Origin: Bacteroidaceae bacterium
GTDB taxonomy: Bacteria > Bacteroidota > Bacteroidia > Bacteroidales > Bacteroidaceae
Direction: 5' to 3'
Assembly (NCBI GenBank): GCA_900770655.1
Contig: CAAGLA010000014.1
Coordinates: 1-64,000, forward strand
Length of the DNA stretch: 64,000 nucleotides
Below are positions 49,892 to 58,881 of this stretch, in pieces. The first letter of the stretch is position 1. Each line of letters starts with the position of its first letter. Made by a program: the position numbers and the translations under genes. The notes beneath the pieces are model-generated. The model did not search any database, was not told the origin of the DNA, and saw nothing but the letters and a program-made list of their open reading frames with translations.

Positions 49892-50332
49892 CTATTCCTC
49901 GTATATGTGAACATATCTGTTTTCATCTAAAATAAATCTTTGTTCAAAAGAGAATTTAGGTCCGTGATTGGTAATCTCAGGTGTAGCAAAATATGCACTC
50001 CAGTTCCCTATTTCTGTATATGCTTTTACAGTGCCGTTGTCTATGAAAACGATTCTGACAAATGTATCATCCAGTGTGTAGCTGATTTCCTCTCTTAGTT
50101 CTTGTGACATCTTATATGGCAGCGACCAAATAACATCTTCGTCATCATAAGGGTGTATTAAATACATACTGTCATACTTTTCTTCACAGTAATCGGCAAA
50201 AGAAAATGGTTCTTCAATAGCCTGTTTCTCAAGTTGAAGTTCAAGCATCGGTTCAGAAGGTTTACAACCAACAAATAACAATGTTGTCAATATTGTTATT
50301 ATAAAGTTATTTAAGCATATATAGTTTCCCAT
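49892..50332 (-). CDS. Cassette lipoprotein, copy 1 (possible immunity protein)
   Basis: 146 residues from ATG 50332 (an ATG at 50344 adds MLQT). Signal with lipobox TTLLFVGC (about Cys23). The mature part contains FSFADYCEEKYDSMYLIHPYDDE and the C-terminal FEQRFILDENRYVHIYEE, shared with the copy at 48490, although the middle sections have diverged. It overlaps the DUF6973-like gene by 26 nt, so the two are translationally coupled. No known family; the partner role is inferred from conserved pairing. Confidence 0.72.
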   Translation of the reverse strand: MGNYICLNNFIITILTTLLFVGCKPSEPMLELQLEKQAIEEPFSFADYCEEKYDSMYLIHPYDDEDVIWSLPYKMSQELREEISYTLDDTFVRIVFIDNGTVKAYTEIGNWSAYFATPEITNHGPKFSFEQRFILDENRYVHIYEE

Positions 50333-50813
50333 TGTTTGCAGCATCTATTACGTTGTTTAATAGCTCTTCTTCGCTCCAACCATTTATAATGGCTTGGTTG
50401 CCTAAATAGTATCCAACAGAATTGTTGTGTAAATCCATTTGCTTCTCATTTATGTTATTATCAGGTTTGTTCTCGTGGGCATTCCCGTATTCCTCTGCAA
50501 GTGATGAATTGTACCCTGCTGAGACTTGGTTTAAAGCGCACCAATAGCAATGACGGATTGCGTCACCATATCCATCTTTTTTATTGGGGAAATGTTCTAC
50601 AGCACTCCTAGCCTTATTGGCGTTGTTGTTGAACTTATATGCAAGAATTGGATGTCTAAAAACAAAACTCTTTTCATCATTGGAGAGGGTTTTGTATGTT
50701 TCTTCATAACCATCTTCTTGCGGTGGGAAGTTTCCTTCATTCCAATTATCATACGCTCTTGCTCTCTCAAAGATATTTGGCATTCTCTGGCCGTTTTTAA
50801 AAAAGTTGCTCAT
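50307..50813 (-). CDS. DUF6973-like protein (intact copy)
   Basis: 168 residues, no signal peptide. It contains the pattern DAIRHCYWCALNQVSAGYNS (Asp84, His88, Trp91), EEYGNAHE (His113, Glu114) and QMDLHNNSVGYYLG (Asp127, His129, Asn130-131). I recognise this as the DUF6973 type found at the C-terminus of wall-associated and polymorphic toxin-like proteins (H-x-x-W, A-H-E, MDLHNN). The N-terminal 70 residues (MSNFFKNGQRMPNIFERARA) are specific to this family pair. The conserved His/Asp/Glu/Asn set suggests an enzyme, but no activity is known to me. It is followed by an overlapping lipoprotein gene. Confidence 0.65.
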   Translation of the reverse strand: MSNFFKNGQRMPNIFERARAYDNWNEGNFPPQEDGYEETYKTLSNDEKSFVFRHPILAYKFNNNANKARSAVEHFPNKKDGYGDAIRHCYWCALNQVSAGYNSSLAEEYGNAHENKPDNNINEKQMDLHNNSVGYYLGNQAIINGWSEEELLNNVIDAANNGKLYMLK

Positions 50814-50984
50814 AATTAATGCATTAAGAATTATAATGCAATATTACCATATTACTTTTTTGCAAGGTTGCTGAGTTACCACTTCTAAGCAAATATACAG
50901 AACAGAGATGCCGTTGTCAATAGTTATTGGTGGAAATCTCTTTTTGTTTCACTTGATTTAACAAAAATGAGGAGACTAAAGAAG

Positions 50985-51125
50985 GTAAGTAAATAAGCAA
51001 GTTTATTCTCGGAACACAATAGATAAATAGGCTTATTGCGCATTTAAAAGAACAAAAAAAGGGAAACAAGTTTGTTTTTACTTGCTTCCCTATTGAAAAT
51101 TAATAGTTTAACTAATTGCTAAATC
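50985..51125. repeat. Flanking repeat of the DUF6973 cassette, copy 1
   Basis: 3' flank of the DUF2795 gene, present again at 49640-49784 and partly at 48390-48480. It is AT-rich and contains GGGAAACAAGTTTG and CTTGCTTCCC, which can pair as a terminator-like hairpin. Confidence 0.78.
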
Positions 51126-51347
51126 TTAATACTCCTCCTCGTCAAAGAAAAAGTCTTCCTTGCTTGGGTAGTCGGGCCAAATGTCTTCGATGCTTTCGTA
51201 CACATCGCCTTCGTCCTCTATCTCTTGCAGGTTCTCTATAACTTCTAACGGTGCACCTGAACGTACTGCATAGTCTATAAGTTCATCTTTTGTTGCAGGC
51301 CAGGGTGCATCCTCCAATTTTGATGCCAATTCCAATGTCCAATACAT
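51126..51347 (-). CDS. DUF2795 domain protein
   Basis: 73-residue acidic protein, MYWTLELASKLEDAPWPATK at the start, then ELIDYAVRSGAPLEVIENLQ and an acidic C-terminus (KEDFFFDEEEY). This is the short DUF2795 protein conserved across Bacteroidetes. Role unknown; the family is small and helical, possibly nucleic-acid associated. It lies 52 nt after the adenosyltransferase gene in the same direction. Its 3' end and downstream flank are duplicated 1341 bp away. Confidence 0.85.
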   Translation of the reverse strand: MYWTLELASKLEDAPWPATKDELIDYAVRSGAPLEVIENLQEIEDEGDVYESIEDIWPDYPSKEDFFFDEEEY

Positions 51348-51399
51348 ATCTAATTTCTGTTATTTTTGTTAAGTGCGTGCAAAAATACTCTAAATTTGT

Positions 51400-51939
51400 T
51401 TATTTACAAGCCTTTTCCCACTTTTTTTCTATACCGCTGTCGAGTACTCTCTGAAGCAGGAAGAAATAGTCGGAAAGACGGTTTATATATGCCATTACTT
51501 CGGGTGCTGCGGCTATCTCAGCAGCTATGTCTGTAATGCGCCTTTCGGCTCTGCGGCAAACTGTACGGCAAACGTTTGCACGTGCCGAACTTTCGGTACT
51601 GCCGGGCAGAATGAAGCCTTTCGTAGGCTTGAGGGTGGCCTCCAAGCGGTCTATTGTCTCTTCTATGCCTGCAACGCTCTCTTCTGTAATTCCCGGTTCT
51701 GCTTTCCCTGCTGCAGCAATGTAACCTCCAATAGAGAATAGGTTGTTTTCAATTCTTTCTATCTCCTCTTTTATCTTTTCGTCGGTTACCGCAACTGCAA
51801 GTAGTCCTATATGGCTGTTCAGCTCGTCTATTGTGCCGTATGCCTCAACGTAGGGGTGGTTCTTTGCCACGCGCGAGCCTCCGGCGAGCGATGTGGTGCC
51901 GCTGTCGCCTGTACGTGTGTATATTATGGCCTTTTTCAT
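51400..51939 (-). CDS. PduO-type cob(I)alamin adenosyltransferase
   Basis: 179 residues from ATG 51939 (MKKAIIYTRTGDSGTTSLAG); the frame is open 43 codons further but that part overlaps the previous gene. It transfers the adenosyl group of ATP to cob(I)alamin, making coenzyme B12. The ATP-binding N-terminus TRTGDSGTTSLAGG, the EAYGTIDELNSHIGL block and the signature SSARANVCRTVCRRAERR are present, with a helical bundle throughout. It lies 11 nt after a methyltransferase gene in the metK cluster. Confidence 0.93.
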   Translation of the reverse strand: MKKAIIYTRTGDSGTTSLAGGSRVAKNHPYVEAYGTIDELNSHIGLLAVAVTDEKIKEEIERIENNLFSIGGYIAAAGKAEPGITEESVAGIEETIDRLEATLKPTKGFILPGSTESSARANVCRTVCRRAERRITDIAAEIAAAPEVMAYINRLSDYFFLLQRVLDSGIEKKWEKACK

Positions 51940-51950
51940 ACTCCCTTTTT

Positions 51951-52607
51951 CTACCTTTTCAGTTTGTAGTGTTGTTTCTTTCTCTCTTTGTCGAAGAACA
52001 ACATTCCGTAGCTGTACATATCGTATGTTATAACGGTTCTGTTGTCGGCAACAAGGCTGTTCCAGCATCTGAGTGTATCTTGGTTGCGGTGTATTCCTTC
52101 AACAATTATTACGCTCTTGCTGTTTGTGTGTTCCAGCGCTTTCTGCAGCAGTGTGTCACAGGCCTTGTCGCTCCCTACGAACAGCATACCAATGTTTCCC
52201 AGCTCTTCTGCTGCCTGCACTAACAGTTCTTGTGCATTGCCGGCAAGCTCTCTGCAGCCACACCGGCCCAGTGTGCTCTTGGTGTGCGGTGGAATATCCT
52301 CGCCTTCTGTTATAAGCAGCTGCTCTGCCCGTGGGCGGGCTGTTGCCATTGCACAGGCCGCCAGCGGCGCTCCCACAGCTATGCAGTTGTGTGGGTGCAG
52401 GTAATTGGTTATGCGGAACAGTTCGCGGCAGTCAATGGTATGTGCTCTACGGCCATACTCTTCGGCGGCTTTGTCTATCTCGCGGTAGGAGTAATAGGGC
52501 AACTTCTCCTTTAGCACCTGTGTTATAAAGAAAAAGGCCGAGGGGGATTGTATGCCAAACCCCCTGTTATGCCTTTTACGGTTTACCCAGTCGCCGAATT
52601 TCAACAT
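51951..52607 (-). CDS. Putative class I SAM-dependent methyltransferase
   Basis: 218 residues. It matches a Bacteroidetes-specific family of O-methyltransferase-like proteins: RKRHNRGFGIQSPSAFFFI at the N-terminus, YYSYREIDKAAEE, a Rossmann-like middle (FRITNYLHPHNCIAVG) and the C-terminal VIIVEGIHRNQ...VITYDMYSYGMLFFDKERKKQHY. The glycine-rich SAM loop is weak, so activity is uncertain. It lies between metK (31 nt upstream) and the adenosyltransferase (11 nt downstream), which would fit a SAM-using enzyme. Substrate unknown. Confidence 0.7.
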   Translation of the reverse strand: MLKFGDWVNRKRHNRGFGIQSPSAFFFITQVLKEKLPYYSYREIDKAAEEYGRRAHTIDCRELFRITNYLHPHNCIAVGAPLAACAMATARPRAEQLLITEGEDIPPHTKSTLGRCGCRELAGNAQELLVQAAEELGNIGMLFVGSDKACDTLLQKALEHTNSKSVIIVEGIHRNQDTLRCWNSLVADNRTVITYDMYSYGMLFFDKERKKQHYKLKR

Positions 52608-52638
52608 AGCCTGTCGTTTTCTTGCCGTAGCCCGGTTC

Positions 52639-53931
52639 TTAAAGTGCGAAAGCCGCCTTTATCTTCTCTACATAGTCGAGCTTCTCCCAAGTGAAAAGTT
52701 CAACCTCTATAACCTTTGTGTCGAGGTAGCGCGACTTGAACTCTTTTTTTACCACCTGCGGCACGCGGCCCATATGTCCGTACGATGCTGTTTCGCTATA
52801 TATGGGGTTGCGTAGCTTCAAACGCTCCTCTATAGCTTTCGGGCGAAGGTCGAACAACTCTTTTACCTTGTCTGCTATCTCTCCGTCGCTCATAGCTACC
52901 TTTGCTGTGCCGTAGGTGTTCACAAAGACGCTCACAGGCTCCGCTACGCCAATAGCATAAGACAGCTGAATGAGGGCTTCATCGGCTACTCCTGCAGCAA
53001 CAAGGTTCTTTGCTATGTGACGTGCCGCGTATGCTGCGCTGCGGTCGACCTTGCTGGGGTCTTTACCGCTGAACGCGCCGCCGCCGTGCGCACCCTTGCC
53101 GCCGTAGGTGTCAACGATAATCTTGCGGCCTGTGAGGCCTGTGTCGCCGTGCGGGCCACCTATAACAAACTTGCCTGTGGGGTTTACGTGGTACTTAATG
53201 TCATTGCCAAAGAGTGCAAGAACATTCTCGGCTGTTATCTTCGCCTTTACACGTGGCATAAGAATGTTAAGGACATCTTCCTTAATCTTTGCTATCTGTG
53301 CAGCGTCGGCAGCCAGCTGTGCGGCAGAGCCTTCCTCTGTGGGCTTAATAAAATCGTCGTGCTGGGTAGAGACAACAATTGTGTCTATGCGCACCGGCTT
53401 GCCCTCGTCGTTGTACTCTATTGTAACTTGGCTCTTTGAGTCGGGGCGCAGGTATGTCATCTCTTTTCCTTCGCGGCGAATTTCGGCGAGTTCGGTGAGT
53501 ATAAGGTGCGAAAGGTCGAGCGAAACAGGCATAAAGTTCTCTGTCTCGTTTGTGGCGTAGCCGAACATCATACCCTGGTCGCCTGCACCCTGATTCATTG
53601 GGTCTTCGCGCTCTACACCACGGTTAATGTCGGGGCTCTGTTCGTGAATGGCCGAAAATATACCGCAGGAATCACCGTCGAACATATATTCGCTTTTTGT
53701 GTATCCAATCTTGTTAATGACACGGCGCGCAATGTCCTGCAGGTCTACGTATGCCTGCGACTTCACCTCACCGGCTATAACCACCTGTCCTGTTGTAACC
53801 AATGTCTCGCAAGCCACTTTCGATTCGGGGTCGAAAGCAATGAGTTCGTCGAGGACTGCGTCCGAAATCTGGTCGGCAACCTTGTCGGGGTGCCCTTCTG
53901 AAACTGATTCTGATGTGAATAGATATCCCAT
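52639..53931 (-). CDS. metK: S-adenosylmethionine synthetase
   Basis: 430 residues from ATG 53931 (MGYLFTSESVSEGHPDKVAD); the open frame before it is the riboswitch leader and is not protein-like. It makes SAM from methionine and ATP. Signatures: SEGHPDKVADQISDAVLD, the GAGDQGMMFGYA hexapeptide region, and GGGAFSGKDPSKVDRSAAY, all intact. It is about 35-45 residues longer than E. coli MetK through inserts usual in Bacteroidetes. It is preceded by a SAM-II-type riboswitch, so it should be repressed when SAM is abundant. Confidence 0.98.
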   Translation of the reverse strand: MGYLFTSESVSEGHPDKVADQISDAVLDELIAFDPESKVACETLVTTGQVVIAGEVKSQAYVDLQDIARRVINKIGYTKSEYMFDGDSCGIFSAIHEQSPDINRGVEREDPMNQGAGDQGMMFGYATNETENFMPVSLDLSHLILTELAEIRREGKEMTYLRPDSKSQVTIEYNDEGKPVRIDTIVVSTQHDDFIKPTEEGSAAQLAADAAQIAKIKEDVLNILMPRVKAKITAENVLALFGNDIKYHVNPTGKFVIGGPHGDTGLTGRKIIVDTYGGKGAHGGGAFSGKDPSKVDRSAAYAARHIAKNLVAAGVADEALIQLSYAIGVAEPVSVFVNTYGTAKVAMSDGEIADKVKELFDLRPKAIEERLKLRNPIYSETASYGHMGRVPQVVKKEFKSRYLDTKVIEVELFTWEKLDYVEKIKAAFAL

Positions 53932-54069
53932 AGTTGTAATTTTTTGCCCGGCTGTACCAATAATTATGTGTCGGCGGGCGTGGTTAATAATTTCTGTTGT
54001 GTGTGAGAAACCTATAAAAACCGTGTGTGGGATAGTGAATGCCGGCGAATTGCCTTTACAATGCCCTCT

Positions 54070-54130
54070 CGAAGGGGCTTTTAGCATTTTTTACCGTGGT
54101 TGCAAGCAGTCAAATCTCTCCACACGGCCA
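54070..54130 (-). ncRNA. SAM-II-type riboswitch in the metK leader
   Basis: On the minus strand the leader contains, in order, a GGCCGTGTGG stem arm, GAGATTTGACTGC, TTGCAACCACGG (second arm CCACGG) and TAAAAAATGCTAAAAGCCCC. This is the SAM-II layout (GATTTAAC, TTGCA, second P1 arm, TAAA...GCTAAA), known from alpha-proteobacteria and Bacteroidetes upstream of SAM and methionine genes. The GCTAAAAG segment would form the H-type pseudoknot and the SAM pocket. A small hairpin GCCCCTTCGAGAGGGC follows. SAM binding should hide the ribosome entry region or change folding so that metK expression falls. Confidence 0.75.
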
Positions 54131-54150
54131 TTAGGCCTCAAAAATATACC

Positions 54151-54191
54151 GGCAAACAAGCTCGGTTGAACTTGTTTGCCTTGCAAAGGTA
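54151..54191 (-). promoter_or_regulatory. metK promoter box and 5'-terminal hairpin
   Basis: TACCTTTG (54184-54191 on the minus strand) is a perfect -7 box. Three nt later comes a perfect 10-bp inverted repeat GGCAAACAAG / CTTGTTTGCC with a 10-nt loop (54151-54180), so the mRNA should begin with a stable hairpin just before the riboswitch. Confidence 0.75.
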
Positions 54192-54280
54192 CATACTTTT
54201 TTGTGAAATAACGAATAAATATCGGTTTTTATATATTTTAACGGCACAACCATTCTCCAGTATAAGTTTCTGTGCTTTTG

Positions 54281-57200
54281 TCACCACTCTTCGAGAATCC
54301 TTGCAGCCTCTTCGTTGCCTGCAGCCGCGGCTTCGCGGTACAACTCTTTTGCCAGTTGCCTGTCACGCTCTACACCGCGCCCATAACGGTAACAGCCGGC
54401 AATGTACATTGTTGCATCAACGTTTCCCATCATATAAAGCTCTTTGGCATAAATATAAGCACATCTGTAATTCTCTCGTTTATCTTCATATTCTACAAGC
54501 CACAACATCGCGTTCTGTTCCTGTTTTTCAGCAGCTGCTGTAATACACTCCAAAGGTGTACCTAAAATAGAATCGCAGGCAATATCAGCATCAATCATCA
54601 GCCGGGCATACTTGTAGAGTGCTATGCTGTCGGCCAGAATGGCGGCTTTGCGCAAGAGCCTTGCCGCTTCCAAAGAATCCTTTTCAACAACAATACCATT
54701 AAGATAATATTCTCCCAAGCGCGTCAAAGCGTGCGTGTGTCCGCTGTTTGCTGCAATCTGTAGCTGGTAAACCTCTTCTTCCCTGTTCATAGGTACACCA
54801 TTGCCGTCTCTCAGCAGTTGCGAAAGTTCAAATCGGCATCCGGCGCTTCCAAGTTCTGCTCCTTTGGTAAAGAATGTTGCCGCAAATTCAGCATTCTGTT
54901 TCAGCATAATGCCTTTGAGGTAGAATTCGCCTATTCTAAGATATGCATTGGCATACCCGAACTTTACCAGTTCAATATATGTAGTCAGCGCTTTTCCAAA
55001 TCTCTTCTGGTTGTAGTAAATTTCGGCAATAGAAAATTCGTGGTCGCATTGTGCCCAGAACGTCGAGTCCTTTACAGGCTCTGTACCGAAAGACCTTTCC
55101 GGCATAAAAGTGTTGTTGGTTTCGTTCTCTTGTGCAACCATATTAGGTATTTGATTGCCGGTACCGAATACGTTGCCGCCGGAGTATCCTGTAACATCTA
55201 CAACAAAAGCCCTGCTTTGCGAGTTATTGTAGAAATCTACCGTTATCTTTCCATCGGCAGCTCTTGCAGTGGGGTTCCAGAGCAGTGTACGCCGGTAGTC
55301 TGCTGCGCAACTGTCGGGGCACATAGCAGAGTAGTCGGGCGCATAGAACTGTTTGCTTGTGTTGTATCCCCGAACCGATGTATAGCGTCTTGTGCTGCTC
55401 GAAACACTTAAATCGGGCACTATGCCGCTAATGGTGTCTCTTCTTGTGTGCGGTATAAAGTATGCTATACGGTTAGGGTATTTAATCTGCCCGGTCTTGT
55501 ATCCTAAATTAAACCCGTCGCCATATAGTAACCCCAGCCTTCTTATATATTCTTCACTTCCGCCACGCGCTTGGTGAGTGGCAACCATTGATAGAAAACC
55601 ATAATAGAACAGGCGGTACTTTTCTTTGTTTGCTATAGCCATACGTTGGAATTCATAGAGAGCTTTTGTGTTTTCTATTGTCCTGCATTTTTTTCTATCG
55701 CTTGTAAGGACCACTTCGTTGAAATTTGTCATTTTCTCAACATTAATTCCGTAGAGATACTTATTGTCAACTTCGGGTATACTGTCTTTGCAGTAGCCAT
55801 TCTTTGTAACCAAGAATTGAGTCCAGTTAGTCCCCAATAAGTTGTATCTTACGTTTATACTCTCTACTACATCCCGCGCAGTAAGTACATCCCTGTATTG
55901 GTAAAGTTCATCACGTAAAAGATTAGAATCCATACCATCGTAAACAATGATAGTCTCGGGGTCATTCTCTACTATTGTGTTTTCGAATATTGCACGGTAG
56001 TCACCAAGGCGGTTTACACTTCTTATCCCATAGATATATGTAACATCTGTTGCATATTCCCATTCGTCGAGGTAGTCGAGCCTTAGCTCACTTATTGGCG
56101 GCACGTAATAGTTCAGGTCTCTCTTCTCTGCACTCACAGCAACATCGGTGAGCAGATATTCATTTATACCTGTACGTCTAAGGCTGTCTGTTGTTGCTCT
56201 GCCCACATCGGGGATATTCCTGTCTTGCGATATTTCGTAATGCGACAATTGTTTTGGTTCCGGCGAGAAATACTTGTCTATATAAAAAGTATAGTTGACC
56301 CTGTCACCGTGCATAAACAGAGTTTTTGGCGACAGTGCGGCAAACTTCCTTCCATAAAAATCCTCTACTTGCAGAGTGAAGCGTCCTAAACTGTCTGTTC
56401 TGAAAACTGTGGATTCTATTACATTGTTATTGTTTGTAAAGTCGAACCGTACAGGGTTGTATGGAACAATATTAATTCTGTCGAGGTTGGTTGTGCCAAG
56501 TATCTTCTTATAGACTCTGTTGTAGAATATTCCTCTTATGGTTATGCCCTCTTCGGGTTCAACAATGTCGTTCAGGTTGTCGGCTGTGAGAAGGCTCCAG
56601 TCGTATGCAGTCCAGCCGTGCGTGAGCATAATAAGGTCGAGATGTTCCTCTCTTTTTTCGTTTTCCGGGTCAAAATATTGCCAAGCATCCGGTATATATC
56701 CTTTTAATTCGGAACCAAGCAGAAGATATGAATACATATTATATCCCCACGATGTTTCCAAATGACTTTCCCTTTCATTTACCGCAACAGAAAATACCAT
56801 ATTCTCATCTATTGGCAGGCAGTCTTCCCTTTCCACGGTAATGGATATCCTTTCGTGCGGTTTAGCCTCAAAAGAACTGTTGTCGTAACCGTTTGTCTTA
56901 ACCCGTAATCTAACATATCCGTGGTCGCCCGCCTGCAATGTATCGTGTTTGACAAAAAAGAGACGTTCGGCAAGCGGGGTTTGTCCGTGAAAGAGAATTG
57001 CTCTGCTCACACCTTCAGGAATTTCCTGTTTGTTCACAGCAATATAATCCGTTTCATTGTCTACACTCAGGTAAAATCCCAAGTTGTTTCGGTGTATAAT
57101 GGCAAATCCTATGCTGCAGGAGTCGGCTATGTTGTTCGATATTTTAAACTCTATGCTGTCGTTCTTGTGCGAAACATTTATAACAGCTCCTTTATCTTCT

Positions 57201-58006
57201 ATCTGTGGCAGGTCGAAACGGAACCTTTTCCTGTCGTTGTCATCGTCTTCGGCGACAACAGTCGCATAGTACTCAACGTCTTTATCTGGAGTAAACGTGA
57301 AAACACCTTTACCCAAATGTTGAGGCGTAGTCTTTAAAAGCAGTTCATCATTTGCAAAAATTGAAATCTCTTCATATATATCTTTTCCTTGCCTGCCTCT
57401 TAGCTCGTATGCAACCTTAGTTTCAATACCGTCTACAAGGTGCCCGCTTTCGGGGTAGAAATTCAAACAGCATTCCCGGCTGTTGGTCTCTATCTCCTCG
57501 TAGTCGCCGAAAACCCTTCTTCTGTCGACCATATTGCGGAACCCCCAGTCGCCATTTGTTACCTCGTCAAATACCGGTATCACACGGCTGAACACAGCAT
57601 CGTCTCCCCAATTGAGCATATATCTTGTATAGGCACGTATTTCGTAGTACCCCGACAAATACTGAGGGTTCAAATCTATGTCGCCATAGCAAGTCCCGTC
57701 GTCTCCAATCCTGTATTTGTATGTTCCCACCACATACCCTTCGGGGCTCACCAGTTCTACATAAAGCACGCGGCTAAGGCCGGTGGGTGCATCGCTGCTG
57801 TGCGATGTCACGAAGGCCTTGAACCAAATTGTTTCGCCAAGATAATATGCAGTGTTGTCAAAATGCAGATATACTCTTTCGGGAGGCAATATGTGCCCCA
57901 CCTGCAGCGCACGCAGTGCTGCGCTGTCGGTAGGGGTCTGTGCAATAATGCAAATATTGATATTGCATAGCAGAAAAAACAATGCTGTTTTTAAGATATA
58001 TTGCAT
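54281..58006 (-). CDS. Macroglobulin-like (MG2) envelope protein fused to Sel1-like repeats
   Basis: 1241 residues, signal peptide (about 1-22). The N-terminal domain PPERVYLHFDNTAYYLGETIWFKAFV is the MG2 type seen in large Bacteroidetes proteins related to alpha-2-macroglobulin. Further macroglobulin/Ig-like segments follow, with a TonB-plug-like stretch (DVLTARDVVESINV) around 740. From about residue 1000 the protein changes to a Sel1/TPR-like array (YIELVKFGYANAYLRIGEFYLKG, YRYGRGVERDRQLAKELYREA) to the end. The MG2 part is known as an envelope family; its joining to Sel1 repeats is unusual. It is 13 nt downstream of a lipoprotein gene. No thioester motif (CxEQ) was seen. Confidence 0.78.
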   Translation of the reverse strand: MQYILKTALFFLLCNINICIIAQTPTDSAALRALQVGHILPPERVYLHFDNTAYYLGETIWFKAFVTSHSSDAPTGLSRVLYVELVSPEGYVVGTYKYRIGDDGTCYGDIDLNPQYLSGYYEIRAYTRYMLNWGDDAVFSRVIPVFDEVTNGDWGFRNMVDRRRVFGDYEEIETNSRECCLNFYPESGHLVDGIETKVAYELRGRQGKDIYEEISIFANDELLLKTTPQHLGKGVFTFTPDKDVEYYATVVAEDDDNDRKRFRFDLPQIEDKGAVINVSHKNDSIEFKISNNIADSCSIGFAIIHRNNLGFYLSVDNETDYIAVNKQEIPEGVSRAILFHGQTPLAERLFFVKHDTLQAGDHGYVRLRVKTNGYDNSSFEAKPHERISITVEREDCLPIDENMVFSVAVNERESHLETSWGYNMYSYLLLGSELKGYIPDAWQYFDPENEKREEHLDLIMLTHGWTAYDWSLLTADNLNDIVEPEEGITIRGIFYNRVYKKILGTTNLDRINIVPYNPVRFDFTNNNNVIESTVFRTDSLGRFTLQVEDFYGRKFAALSPKTLFMHGDRVNYTFYIDKYFSPEPKQLSHYEISQDRNIPDVGRATTDSLRRTGINEYLLTDVAVSAEKRDLNYYVPPISELRLDYLDEWEYATDVTYIYGIRSVNRLGDYRAIFENTIVENDPETIIVYDGMDSNLLRDELYQYRDVLTARDVVESINVRYNLLGTNWTQFLVTKNGYCKDSIPEVDNKYLYGINVEKMTNFNEVVLTSDRKKCRTIENTKALYEFQRMAIANKEKYRLFYYGFLSMVATHQARGGSEEYIRRLGLLYGDGFNLGYKTGQIKYPNRIAYFIPHTRRDTISGIVPDLSVSSSTRRYTSVRGYNTSKQFYAPDYSAMCPDSCAADYRRTLLWNPTARAADGKITVDFYNNSQSRAFVVDVTGYSGGNVFGTGNQIPNMVAQENETNNTFMPERSFGTEPVKDSTFWAQCDHEFSIAEIYYNQKRFGKALTTYIELVKFGYANAYLRIGEFYLKGIMLKQNAEFAATFFTKGAELGSAGCRFELSQLLRDGNGVPMNREEEVYQLQIAANSGHTHALTRLGEYYLNGIVVEKDSLEAARLLRKAAILADSIALYKYARLMIDADIACDSILGTPLECITAAAEKQEQNAMLWLVEYEDKRENYRCAYIYAKELYMMGNVDATMYIAGCYRYGRGVERDRQLAKELYREAAAAGNEEAARILEEW

Positions 58007-58019
58007 AGAGATTGGTGAA

Positions 58020-58754
58020 TTAGTTCATTGATACGTCTATTATATTATGCCCTGAAGAGTATAATATCTTGAAACCATCGTCGTATATTCCGTATACTTG
58101 TTCTACAAGATGGCAATCCCCGTAAAGGACACTTATCAAAAAATCGAATGGGAAATAAACAATCCCATTATCATTTTTTACAATGTTGTGATAAAAACTA
58201 CCTACAACATATTCATATGGAATAGAACTATTCTCGCGTTCAAAGAAGTCGGCTTTTACAGATGTTCTTTCGGGTACAACAACAAGCTCTATTCCCAGAG
58301 TCATTTTTATCGTATAATTATGATCGCTTATAGTATCAAGAAATGCAATATCAAAATTCAATTCATCATCATACTTGCTTTCTTCTTCTATTTCTGTGCT
58401 GAGCATTGCTATTCCATACTCATCCAAAGAACTTTCATCTACAAGATTTTCGCCATCCATTTTATCTATGGTTCTTGTCTGCCCGGTGGTTATTTGTTGT
58501 TCTATCGCCTTGAATATATCTTCGTTAAGATTTGAATAATCTCTTACATAGAGCAGGTTTATATTTGTACCATATTTCTCCCCAATCTCGTCCAGCCTTG
58601 CCTGTACCTCATCAGCTGTCATTGTCCTCACAGCTCTTGTCCTTTTTGGTTGCTCTTGCGGAATTGATTCTTCAAAATCGTTGTTTGTGCAAGAAATTGC
58701 TCCTGCAATTAGTGCTACAACGCCTACAACATAAAAAAATAGATTCTTTTTCAT
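58020..58754 (-). CDS. Lipoprotein, 244 aa, unknown function
   Basis: Lipobox in VALIAGAISC (Cys22), followed by a charged region with two R-rich steps (PKRTRAVRTMTADEVQARLDEIGEKYG). The mature part is mixed alpha/beta (FFERENSSIPYEYVVGSFYH, IVYFPFDFLISVLYGDC). It lies directly upstream of the MG2/Sel1 gene (13 nt) in the same direction, so a shared envelope function is likely. No family was recognised. Confidence 0.72.
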   Translation of the reverse strand: MKKNLFFYVVGVVALIAGAISCTNNDFEESIPQEQPKRTRAVRTMTADEVQARLDEIGEKYGTNINLLYVRDYSNLNEDIFKAIEQQITTGQTRTIDKMDGENLVDESSLDEYGIAMLSTEIEEESKYDDELNFDIAFLDTISDHNYTIKMTLGIELVVVPERTSVKADFFERENSSIPYEYVVGSFYHNIVKNDNGIVYFPFDFLISVLYGDCHLVEQVYGIYDDGFKILYSSGHNIIDVSMN

Positions 58755-58881
58755 TTTCTTAAAAATTTTAAGTTAATAATAATTTGATTGTATAATCATA
58801 CGCTCGTATGTTTTTAAAATTTTCAAATTTCACAATTTCAAACAAACTGGTTTTGCTGTAGCCTGTTCCAATATTGGTTAT

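Noticed and set aside
53932..54087. 52-codon N-terminal extension of metK (MLKAPSRGHCK...)
   Set aside because: It covers the riboswitch leader and is not conserved protein; MGYLFTSESVSEGHPDK is the normal start.
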